This document shows, one piece after another, positions 62,134-64,000 of a DNA stretch of 64,000 bases. The stretch is from contig NW_002060956.1 of NCBI RefSeq assembly GCF_000150275.1, forward strand, positions 62,001 to 126,000, read 5' to 3'. Below the pieces are notes generated by a model, which worked only from the letters and a program-made list of their open reading frames with translations, ran no database searches and had not been told where the DNA came from. Within the stretch, counting starts at the first letter, position 1; the number at the start of each line of letters is the position of its first letter. A program made the position numbers and the translations under genes. The DNA comes from Trichoplax adhaerens (Eukaryota; Placozoa; Uniplacotomia; Trichoplacea; Trichoplacidae).

Positions 62134-64000
62134 AAATAAATATTGATCTCCAGGATGTATCATTATTTTTTTAAGTTTGGACATAATATTTTGTTGCTAC
62201 GTAAATGGAAATCGATTCGGTAGCTTCGTAATTCAAAACTTGACCTAGTTTTATTTCGCTGAGATATCTTAATTTACTAAATCGATGGTAGTACTAGTAA
62301 TTGTTTACGAATTATTTAATCTACCAACAACGAATCATTATCGATAAAAAAGCTGCTCAACTAGAGTAGAATATATTACGATTAGTACCATATAAAAATT
62401 TCTCTGGTTAAAATTTATGAAAAAATATTAAAAGAAATGATTGCTAACATAAAATTATAAACAATTTAGCCTATTGCTAATTACGTCAGGCCGTTAATTG
62501 TATAAAGAGATAGTCCATATAATAAATTACTACCGTTTGATACTACTCTCTTCATAAGCAAGACCACACTGTTGTGCAAAAATTCAATTCAGTTTACAAT
62601 TAGTAGAAATAAAATATTACTGTAAAGATCAAACTACTAGCAGCGATAGGAGTTCTCTAAGCAAAATTTGCGTTCAGTATTGGAATACAAGATAGGGTGC
62701 CGTAATACAATTTTACTGTTAAATACCTATTATTTTTTGTTACGATACGATTACACAAAATTGTAAGAAATTTAGACTGTAACTATACAAGCTGTCCATA
62801 AGGATCGGAAAGTTATATTTTACTAAAAGGTTTATTTGTTTGACGGATCAGCTCACTGCTATAAATTTTGGATAGCTAATTAGATCATATTACGTGTCAT
62901 AGAATTTTCAAGTGAGCAAAAGGCGAGGTAAAATTTACCAGGGAGTGTTTGCTCTTAGACGGACTTAACTTCTGCTATAAAAAATTAAAAATTACAACCC
63001 ATTCAATCCATTTCAATGAAATATGAATTACTATGAATTACTGGAATACATTAATTCATCAACGGTAAAAAAATGCGTCAATTAGATCAGGTCAGCAATC
63101 ATCTAGAATCCAAACTTAATGAAAAATATTGCTATATTAGCAGTTTCTATATACGAGTAGATCCTAAAATTGCTATAAAAACTATAATATTTCTTCATTA
63201 TAATAAAAGTATTAATATAAATTTAGAAGGATTTTACTGATTAACAGATCCCATTGTCGATATAAAAACTACGGCTTTTTTAATTAGATCCAATATCAGA
63301 TAAATGCTACTTATAAAATTAGTCTATTGCTGATGAAGACGATCAGTTAAAGTATGAAAAAGCTTATTAGTAATCGATATATTAAGTTACCTTGATAGTA
63401 AACGGTTTACATCGTACGAGTATAATCAAAAGTTTCTTAAATATATCTTACCAGGCAGAAAATCAATTGCTATCAATGAACTTAAAGACTCTGGCTAAAA
63501 CACCTAATCTTCTTCTTGTATATGTCATGTATTAGTCAAACACCCAGCTCGCGATACTTCGCATACTCGTTTACTGATCATAATGTTTCAGTATATGTTT
63601 AATATAATACTTTTGAAAAGCTGTCTACCTGTCTGTTATGCTTACATTTCACCGAGCATGATCAGTCTTTGAAATCTGAACTCACAATGATTTTTTTCTT
63701 AATTTTGATAATAGAATAGACACTATTTAAGATGATATCTTTATGTAAAAAGGTGCTAAAAATGACGAACTATTCCTGTTCACTGTGAACAGATATTAAT
63801 AGCTAGCTAAAAAAATAATCCCGTAACATTAATACGGTTAAATCATAATTTTACTCACAAAAAACTGACTATGCATCTATGTCCTTGGGTACACGACCTC
63901 TTCACTGAATTCTTTTCGTATTAGAATAGACACTGCCGATATTTTAGCATAAATAACCATCGATCGGTAACAGTTTGCTAATAGAATTTCCAAAATCAAA
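62134..64000. other. Right end of the window, no feature recognised
   Basis: AT-rich, no open frame of note. One short palindrome, CTGTTCAC-T-GTGAACAG, at 63,776-63,792. Confidence 0.5.

Noticed and set aside
1-64000. CRISPR arrays, operons, bacterial promoters, tRNA or rRNA genes
   Set aside because: The DNA is eukaryotic with spliced genes. No regularly spaced repeats, tRNA-like cloverleaf or rRNA segment was recognised on reading through.

Overview
The window is AT-rich animal DNA (about one third GC by eye). Its genes are split into many short exons separated by GT...AG introns, so almost no coding sequence appears as long open frames. The readable content is a tandem array of three intact paralogous adhesion G-protein-coupled receptor (aGPCR) genes and the 5' remnant of a fourth, all on the minus strand. 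I assembled each gene by hand from splice sites, reading phase and alignment of the three copies. In each one 21 exons join in a single frame from a C-type lectin domain (CTLD) to a stop codon. The architecture fits an invertebrate metazoan, but I cannot name the species.

Layout: 226-4,495 is non-coding, a diverged copy of 23,825-27,993 that carries several solo LTRs. 4,496-5,676 is a decayed 5' gene end (CTLD exon and signal-peptide exon). 5,677-10,756 is intergenic. Gene 1 lies at 20,524-10,757, gene 2 at 38,865-29,336 (possible leader exon at 39,555-39,516) and gene 3 at 57,177-47,810 (possible start at 57,256). The spaces between genes are about 9 kb and contain segmentally duplicated blocks plus solo LTRs, most with visible 5-bp target-site duplications. 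57,485-64,000 shows no gene I can support. There is an 85-base assembly gap at 22,228-22,312.

Each receptor has the same plan: leader (unclear in the real genes), CTLD, Ser/Thr-rich mucin-like stalk, GAIN-type region, GPS autoproteolysis site reading H-F-T, seven transmembrane helices of the adhesion class, and a short two-exon cytoplasmic tail. From the GAIN region through the helices, exon lengths and phases are nearly invariant between paralogs. The stalk differs greatly: gene 1 has an extra exon of 23-residue repeats, gene 2 has 17-residue repeats inside the lectin exon, and gene 3 has one very long stalk exon. The array therefore looks like a birth-and-death cluster of surface lectin receptors with a fixed signalling end and a fast-changing ectodomain. 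A ligand role in recognition or adhesion is inference from the domain order.

The best leads are the uncatalogued receptor array, the stalk repeats that resemble the conserved exon-end motif, the unusual CTLD of gene 2, the leader-exon puzzle (open signal peptide in the dead copy, in-frame stop in the live one), and the set of solo LTRs whose insertion history can be read from empty paralogous sites.
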